Shown here piece after piece: positions 15,885-25,855 of a stretch of 64,000 nucleotides of DNA (within the stretch, counting starts at the first letter, position 1; every line of letters begins with the position of its first letter). Position numbers and translations under genes: made by a program. The notes beneath the pieces are model-generated. The model was not told the DNA's origin and did no database searches. It saw only the letters and a list, made by a program, of their open reading frames with translations. Source of the DNA: Arcicella gelida (GTDB lineage: Bacteria; Bacteroidota; Bacteroidia; Cytophagales; Spirosomataceae); the NCBI RefSeq assembly GCF_034931025.1, contig NZ_JAYGIL010000008.1, positions 124,001 through 188,000 of the forward strand, in the 5' to 3' direction.

Positions 15885-18293
15885 ATGAATGAACAAACCA
15901 AAAATGCAGAGTTTATCAAAGTGATTAGTATTACACTTATTCCTGTACACCTCTTTTTCTTTTACTATCCTCTGATGCGTAAAAGCTTAGATATTTCATG
16001 GTTAGATCATGTTTATTTATCATTACATGAACGGCTTTTGATGGTAAATTCTTCAGTATTAATGAACACCTTAGCCGTTTTTATGCTGTTAGTATATGCC
16101 ATTACTACACCAATAGGAAAAGATAAAGAACTTGATAAATCTAAAGTAGTCAGGAATACTAGCTTTGGTTGTTTACTTATTCTAATGAGTGCTTTCTTGT
16201 TTTATATATTACCGTATAACCAGTGGGGATTTTACGTATACATAATAGGGTTGGGGCTTGGATATTATTGCTATATGAGTAATATAGCCTTGCTATTACA
16301 ACTGGTTCAGCTCAATAAATCAGAGGAATTCAATGTTGAAAAGGAGACATTTCCTCAGATGGTAGAAAAAGTAGAGACAGAACATAGTATTAATATTCCA
16401 TATCATTTTTACTACAAACAGAGATGGCATAAAGGGTGGTTAAATTTTGTTAATCCCTTTCGAGCAATCTTAGTAGCAGGTTCTCCTGGTTCAGGAAAAT
16501 CTTTCGGTACAATCAATTTAGCCATCCATCAATTGATTCATAAAGGCTATTGTTTGTATGTCTATGATTTTAAAATACCTACCCTAGCACTAGAAGTTTT
16601 CAATGGACTCTGGCATTATAAAGAGCTACTCAAACAAGAATATGGAAGTATAGCACATTGGGAGAAAAAGACAGGAAAGCTTTTTCCAAAGTATTATCAA
16701 ATAGACCTTAAAAATCCACTTAAATCCAATAGAATCAATCCCATCGGATCCAATTTAATTTTAGAGGTGGTTGATGCCTCAGAAAGTGCCAAGTTTATCA
16801 TGCAAGGCTTAAAAGGTACTGAAGGTGGGGGAGATGGAGGTAGTAAATTCTTTGACCAATCAGCAGAAAACTTATTGACGGCTTGTATATACTTTTTAAA
16901 AAGAAAGTCTAATCAATATGGAAAGGAATTTTGTAGCCTTCCCCATGTGGTAGAATTATTACAAAAACCCTATGAAATACTCTTTCCACTTTTAATGTCC
17001 GACCCTTATGTCAGAAACCTTGCATCCACTTTTAATAACGCTTTTGAAAAAGGCGTTTTTGAGCAATTACAAGGGCAAGTAGATTCATTAGTGATACCGA
17101 TGGGACAATTAAGTGATCCAGGGATCTACTGGGCCTTTACAGGAGCAGATTTTGATATTAATATTTCTAATCCTAAAAATCCCTCTATTTTAGTAATTGG
17201 GAACGACCCAGATAGAGAAGATACCTATGGGATATTACTTTCTTTACTCAATGGAAAGCTCACCAAAACCATCAACAAAAAGAACCAATTACCATTAGCA
17301 GTTATTTTAGACGAATTACCCACTTTACCTTTTAATTCGGTTAGTAATCTAATAGCCACGGCACGTTCCAATAAAGTAGCCTGTATTTTAGGGATTCAAG
17401 ACACGTCACAATTTGTATTGAGATATGGACAAGAAAAGGCAAATATGATTATTAATATGGTTGGTTCTATTTTGACAGGACAAATTCGAGGAGAATTAGC
17501 TAAGACGATTTCAGAATGTATTGGGAAAATTAATCAAGAACAGGTTTCAGAAAGTATTTCAGCACAAGGAATTTCATATAGTGTATCAACCCAGCTTAAC
17601 GAGGCTGTAACCATTTCTACGATTGCCAATTTATCGCAAGGAGAGATGGTTGGAACCATCTCAGATGATTTTGTTGCACCGCTCAAATACAAACGCTTTC
17701 ATGGGAAAATAGATGCTTTAGCACATGAAGCATCACCCACTACAAAAATGCCCATCAAAGAAATTCCTGACTTGAATCCTGCTTTTCGTTTAATGAAAGG
17801 CGAAACGGAATCAGACAGAGAAATGCGAGTAAAAATTCTGGTGAGAGAAAACTATGAAGCAATCAAAAAGGATTTAGTCCTCTTGCAATATTTAGAGCTG
17901 ATACGCTTTCAATTTCAAAAGGAAGAAAGTCAAGATATTAATTTAGAAGTACTAGCCGAAGGAATGTTGAATTATATCATGAAAGTGAACAAATACCTTA
18001 CCAAAGAAGGATTAAGTCCACAGGGGGAAGTATTTATGGACAAATTAGAAATCATGAATACCATCTTTCAGAACAATATTGCCAATAAAATTGCCTTGTC
18101 AGAAACTGAAAGTCAGGACAGTTTAGTGGATGGAAAGATTGTGGCAGCTCCTAAGAAATTGTATGATGATTATTATGCAGAAGAAGCCCAAAACTTACAA
18201 ACGCATTACAGAGAGTTTTTCCAAGTGTATAGCAGTGCTTCTGTTCAAAGACCGATGGATGATTATGAAAGTTATGATGGCGATGATTTTTAA
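15885..18293 (+). CDS. Type IV coupling protein (VirD4/TraG-like ATPase)
   Basis: An 802-residue inner-membrane ATPase. Four hydrophobic segments lie in the first ~150 residues, including FIKVISITLIPVHLFFFYYP and LLILMSAFLFYILP. The Walker A motif VAGSPGSGKSFGT is at about 196-208, and Walker B is AVILDELPTLPF. The TraM-recognition-type region NLIATARSNKVACILGIQD follows it. It brings the relaxase-DNA complex to the secretion channel. The last four bases overlap the convergent next gene. The C-terminal ~200 residues are acidic and helical, probably for substrate recognition. Confidence 0.92.
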   Translation: MNEQTKNAEFIKVISITLIPVHLFFFYYPLMRKSLDISWLDHVYLSLHERLLMVNSSVLMNTLAVFMLLVYAITTPIGKDKELDKSKVVRNTSFGCLLILMSAFLFYILPYNQWGFYVYIIGLGLGYYCYMSNIALLLQLVQLNKSEEFNVEKETFPQMVEKVETEHSINIPYHFYYKQRWHKGWLNFVNPFRAILVAGSPGSGKSFGTINLAIHQLIHKGYCLYVYDFKIPTLALEVFNGLWHYKELLKQEYGSIAHWEKKTGKLFPKYYQIDLKNPLKSNRINPIGSNLILEVVDASESAKFIMQGLKGTEGGGDGGSKFFDQSAENLLTACIYFLKRKSNQYGKEFCSLPHVVELLQKPYEILFPLLMSDPYVRNLASTFNNAFEKGVFEQLQGQVDSLVIPMGQLSDPGIYWAFTGADFDINISNPKNPSILVIGNDPDREDTYGILLSLLNGKLTKTINKKNQLPLAVILDELPTLPFNSVSNLIATARSNKVACILGIQDTSQFVLRYGQEKANMIINMVGSILTGQIRGELAKTISECIGKINQEQVSESISAQGISYSVSTQLNEAVTISTIANLSQGEMVGTISDDFVAPLKYKRFHGKIDALAHEASPTTKMPIKEIPDLNPAFRLMKGETESDREMRVKILVRENYEAIKKDLVLLQYLELIRFQFQKEESQDINLEVLAEGMLNYIMKVNKYLTKEGLSPQGEVFMDKLEIMNTIFQNNIANKIALSETESQDSLVDGKIVAAPKKLYDDYYAEEAQNLQTHYREFFQVYSSASVQRPMDDYESYDGDDF

Positions 18294-19315
18294 GATTGAC
18301 TCCACTTCCTCCAAAGCATTTCAAGGATACCAATTTTATCAACTACAAAGAATTTGCTAATGAATAACAACACTAATTGAATAGCACAGTAGGAGAGGAA
18401 GAACTCATTAAAATGGTTTTGTAAATTGCTATCATCCCATAGCCAAATGGTCGTAATGATGATATTTTGAAGTAAATAAATAGTAAGGCTTCTTCTACCA
18501 AAAGGGATAAAGAAAATAGACAAATAATTGTACTTTTTAATGAGTAGAAAAAAGCCAATGACAAAGCTAATGGACAATGAAAGGATATAAATAAAGAAGC
18601 ATATTTTAAGCAGTGGATTCCCATTTTCAAGTATCAAAAAGAGAGTGGTTAACACTACAAACATCATTGATAAAGAAATCCACAAGAGTGTAAACCTTTT
18701 TATAACGATGAATTCTTCTAAATGAAAGAAGGAGATAAAAAAGCCAATTAAAGCCATTAAAAGCATTTCTAAGTGATAACAAATAGTGAAATATAAAGAA
18801 TGAAGGTTTAGACTAATACAGTATTTGAGATTAGCGAGAAAGATATTTAAACCATGGAAATATTCTTTTGGATTTCCTGCTTCTTTCATATCAAACGGGA
18901 TATAATAAAGTGCCAAACATGTCAGTGAACAAACAAATAGGAGGGAAGTAACTGGTTTTTTTGCTAAAATAGGACGGGTATAAAATAGTATTAAACCAAT
19001 AATGGCATACTCTTTTAATATATCTCCATAGAAGAAAAGATTATTAACAATTCCCATTAAAAAAAGCAATAGCATTCTTTTTGGAAAAGCAGAAGGTTTG
19101 TCTTGGGCATGCTTAATCAATTGACCAAATCCATAGCCAAAGATGGCACTTAAACAGAACCAACCTTTATCGTTAATAAACAAAAGAATAGAAGAAAGAA
19201 TAAGATTAGGCTGTATTGCATTAAAAACGGCAAAAGTATTATACAAGCCAATCCACAAAATAAAATAGCCACGAAGCGCATCAATGACACTACTGCGATT
19301 ATTTCTTGTATCCAT
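18290..19315 (-). CDS. DUF418-like multi-pass membrane protein
   Basis: A 341-residue integral membrane protein with about nine to ten hydrophobic segments. The start SSVIDALRGYFILWIGLYN and the later FPKRMLLLFLMGIVNNLFF and GDILKEYAIIGLILFYTRP segments match the DUF418/acyltransferase-3-like pattern (the DALRG motif, then an R-rich turn before a GDIL..YA helix). Function of this group is unproven; acyl transfer or transport is the usual guess. It is convergent with the coupling-protein gene and is the last gene of the - strand transfer operon, so it may be cargo rather than part of the machinery. Confidence 0.65.
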   Translation of the reverse strand: MDTRNNRSSVIDALRGYFILWIGLYNTFAVFNAIQPNLILSSILLFINDKGWFCLSAIFGYGFGQLIKHAQDKPSAFPKRMLLLFLMGIVNNLFFYGDILKEYAIIGLILFYTRPILAKKPVTSLLFVCSLTCLALYYIPFDMKEAGNPKEYFHGLNIFLANLKYCISLNLHSLYFTICYHLEMLLMALIGFFISFFHLEEFIVIKRFTLLWISLSMMFVVLTTLFLILENGNPLLKICFFIYILSLSISFVIGFFLLIKKYNYLSIFFIPFGRRSLTIYLLQNIIITTIWLWDDSNLQNHFNEFFLSYCAIQLVLLFISKFFVVDKIGILEMLWRKWSQS

Positions 19316-19372
19316 GTAAATATAGGGTTATAGAATACATCCGATACTCCGATAAAGAGTATCGGGTGCAAC

Positions 19373-20533
19373 TTATTTCTTCAAGGTTTTTGGAATACTG
19401 ATGTCATTTTTAGGTGCTTCAAGCACGTCTTTCACCATCTCATTTTTATCAAGGGCTAAAGAAGGTGTTTTTTTTAAGAGACCTGTATAGGCAGTATCCT
19501 CCAAGATTGGAATTTTTAAGGCTTTTTCATTAGTTTTTGTCTCAGTAGTTGGTACAATAGCTTGAGCTTCTCCTTTCTTAAAATTGAAAACAATTCCTTT
19601 GTCAGCATCTAAAGTAATGTTAGTATCAAACAACTTACCTGTCTTATTGCTGGTAAGTCCTGTGAGGGAAACGGACTCCCCTACACGTAATTGATTTCTT
19701 TGCTCCTCAGAGAGTTCTAAACCTAATAACTTTTTAGGAACATCTTGAATAGGTTTTAATTCCAAATGTCCTTCTTTTAAAGAAACAGCAGCACTAAAGA
19801 GATTTCCTGTTTTAGCCGAGCGTAAATCGTAGAGCAAAACAGTTTCTCCATTTTTAATTTGCTGTTGTTGTTCCTTGTCTAGTTTTACGCCCAATATTTC
19901 TTTAGGAATGGATAAATCAACTTTTTTAAAGCTCAAACCTCTGTTAAGTGCATCTACACTGACAACGGCATCCCAATTTTCTCCACCATCTTTGGCGGCA
20001 AGTCCTTTTAAAAGTATAGGATTTCCTTGTTTGAGATTTTCCTTTTGTTGTTCAGTTAAGGTTACACCCAGAATAGTATCCGCAACAGATAGTTTCGAAG
20101 CACTCATGGTTGCTAAGGTATTTGTCTCTTTATCTAAGGAAACATATTTAGGCGTTGCAACGCCTTTTTCATCTACATAAATTACTCTATTGGCATTACC
20201 GAATTTTTGTAATTTATCCATATCATCCTGGCTTAAAAATTGCTTTAAGGCGGAAGGAATTTGTAACGTTTGTTGTTTCTCGATAAAATGTAAGGTCGGT
20301 TTTTGCTCAGGATAGGTTAATACATATTTTCCTTGGCGACTTTCACCTTCAGGATTCATTTCAAGCAAAGGAGTCCTTTTTCCATCAATGAGGTTTTTCG
20401 CCATTTTACTTAAATCACCAATTTCCTTATAATCATTTTGAACGACGATGACTGCATTCTTCAAGATTTTCGCTAACTCTTCCGAAAGGGCTGCAATGTT
20501 TTGCAGATGTTCTTTTTCATTAAATTGTGCCAT
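19373..20533 (-). CDS. DUF3945/DUF4099-type repeat protein of conjugative elements
   Basis: A 386-residue soluble protein with an N-terminal helical part (about 1-95) and four copies of a ~60-residue module starting near residues 92, 150, 210 and 268. Each begins I/VP..LLG-like and continues L.E.Q...L..G..VLL.GL with a strand-rich end, as in ILGVTLTEQQKENLKQGN and LLGLELSEEQRNQLRVGE. These repeats match DUF3945 proteins, which occur in Bacteroidota mobile elements and have no established function. It is 25 bases downstream of the traJ-like gene, so it is likely co-transcribed with the transfer machinery. Confidence 0.72.
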   Translation of the reverse strand: MAQFNEKEHLQNIAALSEELAKILKNAVIVVQNDYKEIGDLSKMAKNLIDGKRTPLLEMNPEGESRQGKYVLTYPEQKPTLHFIEKQQTLQIPSALKQFLSQDDMDKLQKFGNANRVIYVDEKGVATPKYVSLDKETNTLATMSASKLSVADTILGVTLTEQQKENLKQGNPILLKGLAAKDGGENWDAVVSVDALNRGLSFKKVDLSIPKEILGVKLDKEQQQQIKNGETVLLYDLRSAKTGNLFSAAVSLKEGHLELKPIQDVPKKLLGLELSEEQRNQLRVGESVSLTGLTSNKTGKLFDTNITLDADKGIVFNFKKGEAQAIVPTTETKTNEKALKIPILEDTAYTGLLKKTPSLALDKNEMVKDVLEAPKNDISIPKTLKK

Positions 20534-20557
20534 GTGATGAATGTTTAAAAGGTTAAT

Positions 20558-21859
20558 TTATACCTGATTGGCAGGCTTAGAGGAATTACTTTGTGTATTG
20601 GCTCCCGATTGAGGAAGTCCATAAATTTTACTAGTATTACTATTCCCCCCGCTATTCCCGCCACCATCGCCACTAGCCCTAGCCATTTGAGGAGCCGCTG
20701 CCTTAATGGTCTGAGCAGCTTCAGCGATAGGTTTGCTAATGGTCTGTGCAGTTTTAAGGGCAAGAAAACTTGTGGCTGCCACAAACGTTGAGCCTGAGAT
20801 GGGAGAGTTGGTCATTCCACCTGAGGCACCACTTACAATAAGGGTTACTAGGGAAGGTGTTTTGAGTACAGCAAAACAGCCAATGATGGTAACACCGATG
20901 GACAGGAATACAGGTGTCCAATCAATGTATTGAATGGTATTGTAAGCCTCCAGCGTACTATTTGCTGTCGCTAAAGACCCACCAATGATGGTTCCTCCAA
21001 GGATATGGGTGTTTTCTGCAAACTTAAGGAGTACCTCATAAGCATTTTGATCCGAAATGTTTTTGAGCCTGTAGGCGATGGCTAAACACATATTTGCCAC
21101 AGGAAACCAAAGTAATTTACCGACATAGTTGGCATAAAAATTCTTCCAATTATCAGAAAAAGCATGAAAAATAGACAGGCCAATGGCGATAGGCCCAAAA
21201 GCCATTAAAATAGCAAGATTGATGTTCTGCATGGTTAGCACGGCTAGATAACTAATTTGCAAAGCCACATTAATTAAGGCATTGATAATGCCTACAATCA
21301 TTCCTATCCACCATGAAACAGATGTAAATAGTTTGACATTGTAATAAATATTGGAAACCGTTTGCTTGACAGTCCCCAAACCATCACTAACGGCATTCTT
21401 AATGTCATCCAAAAAGCCCTCATCCTGTTCCACAGGACTGTTTGTACCATTGCTGGATGTATTATTTATATTATCTGCTTCTACTGTTTGATTGTCTTTG
21501 ATGGTCTTTTCTAAATCAATTTTATACTGCTCCTCTAATACTTGATTTTGCTCCATGTAGGAAATTGCCCAGCCTTGTGTCGATGCACCGACGGGAGAAA
21601 GTAGAAAATCACAAAGGCTGAGGGTCGTATTATAGAAAATCAATAGCATGGCCAGCATAAAAGGACGAACTAAAGCTTCTAAGTGCGTTGCTAATCCATC
21701 CACTTCTCCACTAGCCATAATTCTCCACATTTTAATAAAAACCCAAAAGAGGGAACCGATTCCAGCGATGCTTCTGCCCACTGTAATAAAGGGAGAAAAC
21801 GCCGATTTTATATCGGAAGTAATTACATTAATTTCTGAGATAAGGGCTGAAATATCCAT
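20558..21859 (-). CDS. traJ: TraJ-like polytopic transfer protein (VirB6 analogue)
   Basis: The protein has 433 residues with about seven hydrophobic segments, among them AGIGSLFWVFIKMWRIM, PFMLAMLLIFYNTTLSL, NINLAILMAFGPIAIGLSIF and PVFLSIGVTIIGCFAVL. A polar loop of about 80 residues lies between the second and third segments, and the C-terminus is disordered and Gly/Ser/Asn-rich. The order of membrane helices and the AFGPIAIGLS signature fit TraJ of CTnDOT-type elements, the inner-membrane channel subunit. The gene sits late in the operon, after a lipoprotein gene, instead of between traI and traK as in CTnDOT. Confidence 0.82.
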   Translation of the reverse strand: MDISALISEINVITSDIKSAFSPFITVGRSIAGIGSLFWVFIKMWRIMASGEVDGLATHLEALVRPFMLAMLLIFYNTTLSLCDFLLSPVGASTQGWAISYMEQNQVLEEQYKIDLEKTIKDNQTVEADNINNTSSNGTNSPVEQDEGFLDDIKNAVSDGLGTVKQTVSNIYYNVKLFTSVSWWIGMIVGIINALINVALQISYLAVLTMQNINLAILMAFGPIAIGLSIFHAFSDNWKNFYANYVGKLLWFPVANMCLAIAYRLKNISDQNAYEVLLKFAENTHILGGTIIGGSLATANSTLEAYNTIQYIDWTPVFLSIGVTIIGCFAVLKTPSLVTLIVSGASGGMTNSPISGSTFVAATSFLALKTAQTISKPIAEAAQTIKAAAPQMARASGDGGGNSGGNSNTSKIYGLPQSGANTQSNSSKPANQV

Positions 21860-21863
21860 AGGT

Positions 21864-22493
21864 TTATTGGCTAAGTAGGAAGCTACAGGTTAAAAATTCA
21901 GCCCCTAAATCAGACTTTTTGTTGTCATAATATACATTCAATGTGTCTCCATGAAAACTGATAGTATGTTTATGTGGGAAGAGTAAGGGAAAGAAATAAA
22001 CAGTGGAATTTTGATGGTCTATTTGCTGAATCTTTCTATTCAAATAAAGTGCTTTTAAGATTGATATAGCCGTATCTTTTTGATTTACACCGTTTGTACC
22101 TCTTATTTTAAGGATTTCAAAAGCACTATTATCATCTTTGATTTTTATTTCATCAGTCCATTGGATTTCAGATACTTTAGTTCCATGGTCAATGATTTGA
22201 AAAGTAGCCGTTGAATCAAAAATGTTCTTTAAGTCCAAAGTAATATATTTTTCATATCGATTGCCCTGCCAATTGGCTGTTTCCCCTTTGTACCAGCGAT
22301 AAACCTTATTTCCATAACGGAAATTGGCTTCAATAGCAATGAGCCGGAAATTCTTAGCCGAATAGGCTTTAATGGCATCTGAGGCAGTTTCTATCTTCGT
22401 ATCATTTACTTCAGATGTTGAAGAACAAGCAGCAATAAAGATTGATATGAGTAAGAGCGAGATTCGCTTTAAGTTAACGGTTTTCATAAGCAT
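21864..22493 (-). CDS. Transfer-operon lipoprotein
   Basis: The N-terminus MKTVNLKRISLLLISIFIAACSS has a lipobox with cysteine, so a lipid-anchored periplasmic or outer-membrane protein of about 205 residues is predicted. The rest is strand-rich with no family I recognise. It lies four bases from traJ and 30 bases from the traI-like gene in one operon, so a structural or entry-exclusion role in the mating apparatus is possible. The start may be the second ATG, two codons in. Confidence 0.6.
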   Translation of the reverse strand: MLMKTVNLKRISLLLISIFIAACSSTSEVNDTKIETASDAIKAYSAKNFRLIAIEANFRYGNKVYRWYKGETANWQGNRYEKYITLDLKNIFDSTATFQIIDHGTKVSEIQWTDEIKIKDDNSAFEILKIRGTNGVNQKDTAISILKALYLNRKIQQIDHQNSTVYFFPLLFPHKHTISFHGDTLNVYYDNKKSDLGAEFLTCSFLLSQ

Positions 22494-22522
22494 GAGATTT
22501 AAGAGAAATAGATTTTAAAAGT

Positions 22523-23710
22523 TTATTTATCAAAATTCATCATTTTGCCAGCATCCATCGCACCAGACTTTTTGTAGAAATCTGAAACATTAAACTTGCG
22601 ATCTTTACTCAATTGAGCAATTTCATGTTGCTGTTTAATCATAATGAGTTCAGCATGGAGCTTACTAATTTCTGAATCCATTTTTGTGTATAAATCAACC
22701 TGTTTATTGATTAATTGGATTCTATCACTATCAGATAATCGTCCTAGTTTAGCGTTAATTTCAATGGCTTTACCTTTCCCTTTTTCGTTGGCAGAGCCAC
22801 CAAATATTCCTCCTATGTTTACGCCCAAAGCATCGGATAGCGTAGAAACCATTTGATCCTGAAAATTAGAGGCTAGTTCATCAATGGTATTGGAAAGACT
22901 TGATTCGAGGTTATTAAAGACATTACCAAGATTGCCACCAGATTGAAGGGTTTGGTAGAAATTATTCAACGCTTGAGTATTGCCAAACTGAATAAGGTGC
23001 TGTTCTAAAACGGCTAATTTAATTTCCTCTGAGCCATCAGAGTTTTCAAATTCACTCTTTAAAGTACTAAGTGTTGTTAGTTGATTGGTGACTGACTGGG
23101 TAGCGGCATTAAAACTATTTTCTATGTTCTTGGTATTGACCTGCGTGCCAAGTCCCGTGTCTGTTTCTCCTTGATTAGTGTAGGATGCAGGATTTGTATC
23201 AAAAGAGATTGGTGCAGTATTGCCTTGTGTATTGGTAAAAGGCTGATAACGAGTATCTATGCTGATAATTCCTTGATAGAGTCCATTAAATCTTGTGATG
23301 TATAATTGCTTTTGAAGCGGATTAATAAAGGGTACGACTATCTGCTGAAAATAACTTTTTACTTGTTGTAAATGCGTTAACACAGCTTGATTTCTACCCC
23401 TGATATTCATGTCTTTTTCATAATAGTTTTTAATTAAGTCAGAAGGATTGTTGTTGTAGTTAAACTCCGCAATCTCAAGGTTTAGCCTCGTTTTCTCAGT
23501 TGAATTCATGCCAATGACATCCGCCGTTGTTTGGTTTTCAGTTTTTAATTGAGAATTCGCAATTTCTTTATGGTCTCCCTCAATTTTACTCATCAGTTTT
23601 GATTGAATGACTTGAGCAATGTTTTGTGCAAGATTCGATGGGTCGATTACAGCGGCATGGCTGGAAAAGCTAGGTAAAATAGCCAAAAGGAGGTAGCGTA
23701 ATTTTTTCAT
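22523..23710 (-). CDS. TraI/VirB5-like periplasmic transfer protein
   Basis: A 395-residue protein with a signal peptide ending near SFSSHA and then DPSNLAQNIAQVIQSK, a start resembling that of TraI (DUF4141) and VirB5-type proteins. The body is almost wholly helical, with a Gly-rich middle (SGGNLGNVFNNLESS, NIGGIFGGSANEKGKG) and long coiled helices at both ends. It is longer than CTnDOT TraI. Such proteins line the periplasmic part of the channel or tip the pilus. Operon position before the lipoprotein and traJ supports it; the exact name is uncertain. Confidence 0.6.
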   Translation of the reverse strand: MKKLRYLLLAILPSFSSHAAVIDPSNLAQNIAQVIQSKLMSKIEGDHKEIANSQLKTENQTTADVIGMNSTEKTRLNLEIAEFNYNNNPSDLIKNYYEKDMNIRGRNQAVLTHLQQVKSYFQQIVVPFINPLQKQLYITRFNGLYQGIISIDTRYQPFTNTQGNTAPISFDTNPASYTNQGETDTGLGTQVNTKNIENSFNAATQSVTNQLTTLSTLKSEFENSDGSEEIKLAVLEQHLIQFGNTQALNNFYQTLQSGGNLGNVFNNLESSLSNTIDELASNFQDQMVSTLSDALGVNIGGIFGGSANEKGKGKAIEINAKLGRLSDSDRIQLINKQVDLYTKMDSEISKLHAELIMIKQQHEIAQLSKDRKFNVSDFYKKSGAMDAGKMMNFDK

Positions 23711-23714
23711 CTTT

Positions 23715-24263
23715 TTAATATTTATGATTTAGAAAATAGGAAAACAGTTTTGCCAAAAAATAGGCATTGCTAATGATAAAAAGTACAGGTAAAGCACATG
23801 AATTCAACAGGAAACGGATTTCCTGAAACGTAAAATGCGTGGATGCTTTCTCTTGTAAAAGCTTTTCTTTTTGCTCATCAGTGGCATTCTTTGTGGGAAT
23901 GTTGAAATATTTAAGATGAAGCTTTCGCAAGATAAATTTTAGTTCCTTGTAAAAAGTAGTAACGGTTCCTTTTTGCATTCTTAGCCATAACATTCCCTGA
24001 AGAATAAAAGCGATTGTAAAGTAAAGGATTTGACCGAAATGTGGCTTCATCACGTAAACAGTTTCAAGGTCATTCAAAAGCGTAATGGCATAGAAATATG
24101 GGAGTACATATAGTCTATTATTCCTGTAAATCAATAAATTAAACTTCAGCACAAGTTGCGATGAGTACTTCATTTCATTTGTTACAATTCCCCTTCTCTC
24201 CAAAAAAGTAATAAATGCTAAAAAGCATAAGGTGGTGATAAGGTCTATATAAAATTCTAGCAT
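23715..24263 (-). CDS. Unrecognised transfer-operon membrane protein
   Basis: A 182-residue protein with an N-terminal hydrophobic helix (FYIDLITTLCFLAFITFL), two middle segments (LYVLPYFYAITLLN and ILYFTIAFILQGMLWL) and a final one (ALPVLFIISNAYFLAKLF). A basic cytoplasmic-looking loop connects them. No family comes to mind. It lies between the traO-like and traI-like genes with four bases to the latter, so it belongs to the mating-pair operon. It could be an element-specific inner-membrane subunit. Confidence 0.55.
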   Translation of the reverse strand: MLEFYIDLITTLCFLAFITFLERRGIVTNEMKYSSQLVLKFNLLIYRNNRLYVLPYFYAITLLNDLETVYVMKPHFGQILYFTIAFILQGMLWLRMQKGTVTTFYKELKFILRKLHLKYFNIPTKNATDEQKEKLLQEKASTHFTFQEIRFLLNSCALPVLFIISNAYFLAKLFSYFLNHKY

Positions 24264-24332
24264 AGTTGAATTCCCCCTTATTAATATAACAAGTTTACCT
24301 AATGGACTAAATTACAATCAGATTTATTTGGA

Positions 24333-24896
24333 CTACAGGGCATCAAATAGTTTAAATTTTAGACCCACTTGTGCATTTGCTTTGATTTGCCGAGCAATCG
24401 CAGCAGTTGTTCCATCAGCATAAACACTAGCAAAAACAGCTATTTTGGGAGAGAAAAATTTCTCAATATTAAAGCCAATCGTCAAGAATGGATAAGCCTT
24501 ACTTTGACTATTTCCATTATCTACTCTATTACTAAGTAATTGAAATCCAGCACCTATTCCATATAAAAAGCCGAGATATGAAAGGTGGTATTTTCCTTTC
24601 AGTAAAGTTGCTTCATAGCTGTATTTTAGTTGATAGTTTTTAAGAAAAACGGTAGCGTTATCTTGTCTATAAGCAAAAGCAACTCGATGATAATTTGCTT
24701 TTGAAGTACCAAAACACAAAGACAGTGCATACAATCTATCACCTTGTTGCCAGTTTTTTGGGAAATTGTTATCCTCGAAAAGTAGTGGTATTCCGCTTGA
24801 AACTTCGAGGTATTTTGTGCTTTTATTCCTGATTTGTGCCTGAGTGTCAGCTAAATATACTGTTATTAAAATGGCTATCAAAAAGTAGGTTTTCAT
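24333..24896 (-). CDS. traO: TraO-like outer-membrane transfer protein
   Basis: A 187-residue protein with signal peptide MKTYFLIAILITVYLADTQA and alternating strands ending in NAQVGLKFKLF, which has the aromatic-rich finish of an outer-membrane beta-barrel. TraO proteins of Bacteroidota conjugation modules have this size and structure and follow TraN, as here: the start overlaps the end of the traN gene by four bases (ATGA arrangement). Its role in transfer is not well defined; outer-membrane pore assembly is the usual suggestion. Confidence 0.75.
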   Translation of the reverse strand: MKTYFLIAILITVYLADTQAQIRNKSTKYLEVSSGIPLLFEDNNFPKNWQQGDRLYALSLCFGTSKANYHRVAFAYRQDNATVFLKNYQLKYSYEATLLKGKYHLSYLGFLYGIGAGFQLLSNRVDNGNSQSKAYPFLTIGFNIEKFFSPKIAVFASVYADGTTAAIARQIKANAQVGLKFKLFDAL

Positions 24897-25852
24897 AATT
24901 TATTCATCTGATAATAAAAGGTTTCATAATCAACTTTGAGGTTCATATTTCGGCTACCGTCTCTCTCTACGATGTCAATTTCAAAGTGTTTGTCTTTACC
25001 AATTGAAAACTTAGGCATCATAAAAACAAAATTGAAAGAAGCATCAGCATCGCCTAGTTTACGGCCGTCTGGAATACCCTCTTGCTCGACATAAACAAAA
25101 TTGGGTTTAAGCTCAATTTCTTGTGAAACTTCCTTTTTACGCTTTGTTTTATCACGTACATAGAATTTCATATACTCCAAACCATAATCTAAGGGCGAGC
25201 TATTTTTCATGCTAATACATAAAATAATCTTCCCTTCCTTAGTGGCTAATTGTATGAGTTTGAACTGTACTTTTCCGATTTTATCAGCGATGTGCTGAAT
25301 TTTATGCTTGCTTGTATTTGATAGCTCAATCATCTTTTTAGAGAAATGAATCATCTCCGTTTCTGTATAATAAGTATCACTGAAAACAATTTTCTCTGGT
25401 CTATCGCTAACTTGCTGTTCAAAATCATCATTTAAGCCAGCGGCCATCGTAATATTGAGTTTGTTAGGAGATTCGTTATAAGAAACCAAAAAACTATAGT
25501 ACTTTCCATCATGGGTAATGACGGTAACATTGGTTTCAAAAATGCCTATTTGAGCCGCTTTAAGCTTTAATACATTATCGACACCTTCCACTCTATCACA
25601 AATAATTCGGTTAGAACCTGCATCAAAATACTTGATAGGGCTTTCAAACACAATATGAGTAGTCTTGTAAAAAGCGATACTCACAGGATAACTTCCTCTG
25701 ATGTGATGCTCTTTGAAGGCCAAGACTTTCTTCTGATTGGTTGAAGAAATGAGAGCGTCAGCATCATTTTTAATCAAGTTCAATGTCTGTGCATTCGTTG
25801 AGAACGAAAACAGCATCAAACAATAGGAGAGTAGGTATTTTAGATTTTTCAT
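24893..25852 (-). CDS. traN: TraN-like (DUF4138) transfer protein, VirB9 analogue
   Basis: The protein has 319 residues with a signal peptide (MKNLKYLLSYCLMLFSFSTNA). The N-terminal domain has paired strands such as VSIAFYKTTHIVFESPIKYF and the body is mostly beta, ending with a conserved-looking MNLKVDYETFYYQMNKL. This matches TraN/DUF4138, which takes the VirB9 position in the Bacteroidota type IV secretion outer-membrane complex. It lies three bases downstream of the TraM gene and overlaps traO, the usual M-N-O order. Confidence 0.85.
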   Translation of the reverse strand: MKNLKYLLSYCLMLFSFSTNAQTLNLIKNDADALISSTNQKKVLAFKEHHIRGSYPVSIAFYKTTHIVFESPIKYFDAGSNRIICDRVEGVDNVLKLKAAQIGIFETNVTVITHDGKYYSFLVSYNESPNKLNITMAAGLNDDFEQQVSDRPEKIVFSDTYYTETEMIHFSKKMIELSNTSKHKIQHIADKIGKVQFKLIQLATKEGKIILCISMKNSSPLDYGLEYMKFYVRDKTKRKKEVSQEIELKPNFVYVEQEGIPDGRKLGDADASFNFVFMMPKFSIGKDKHFEIDIVERDGSRNMNLKVDYETFYYQMNKL

Positions 25853-25855
25853 AGA

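Noticed and set aside
15711..15950. - strand frame across the relaxase end and coupling-protein start
   Set aside because: It overlaps two well supported genes and is low-complexity hydrophobic sequence.
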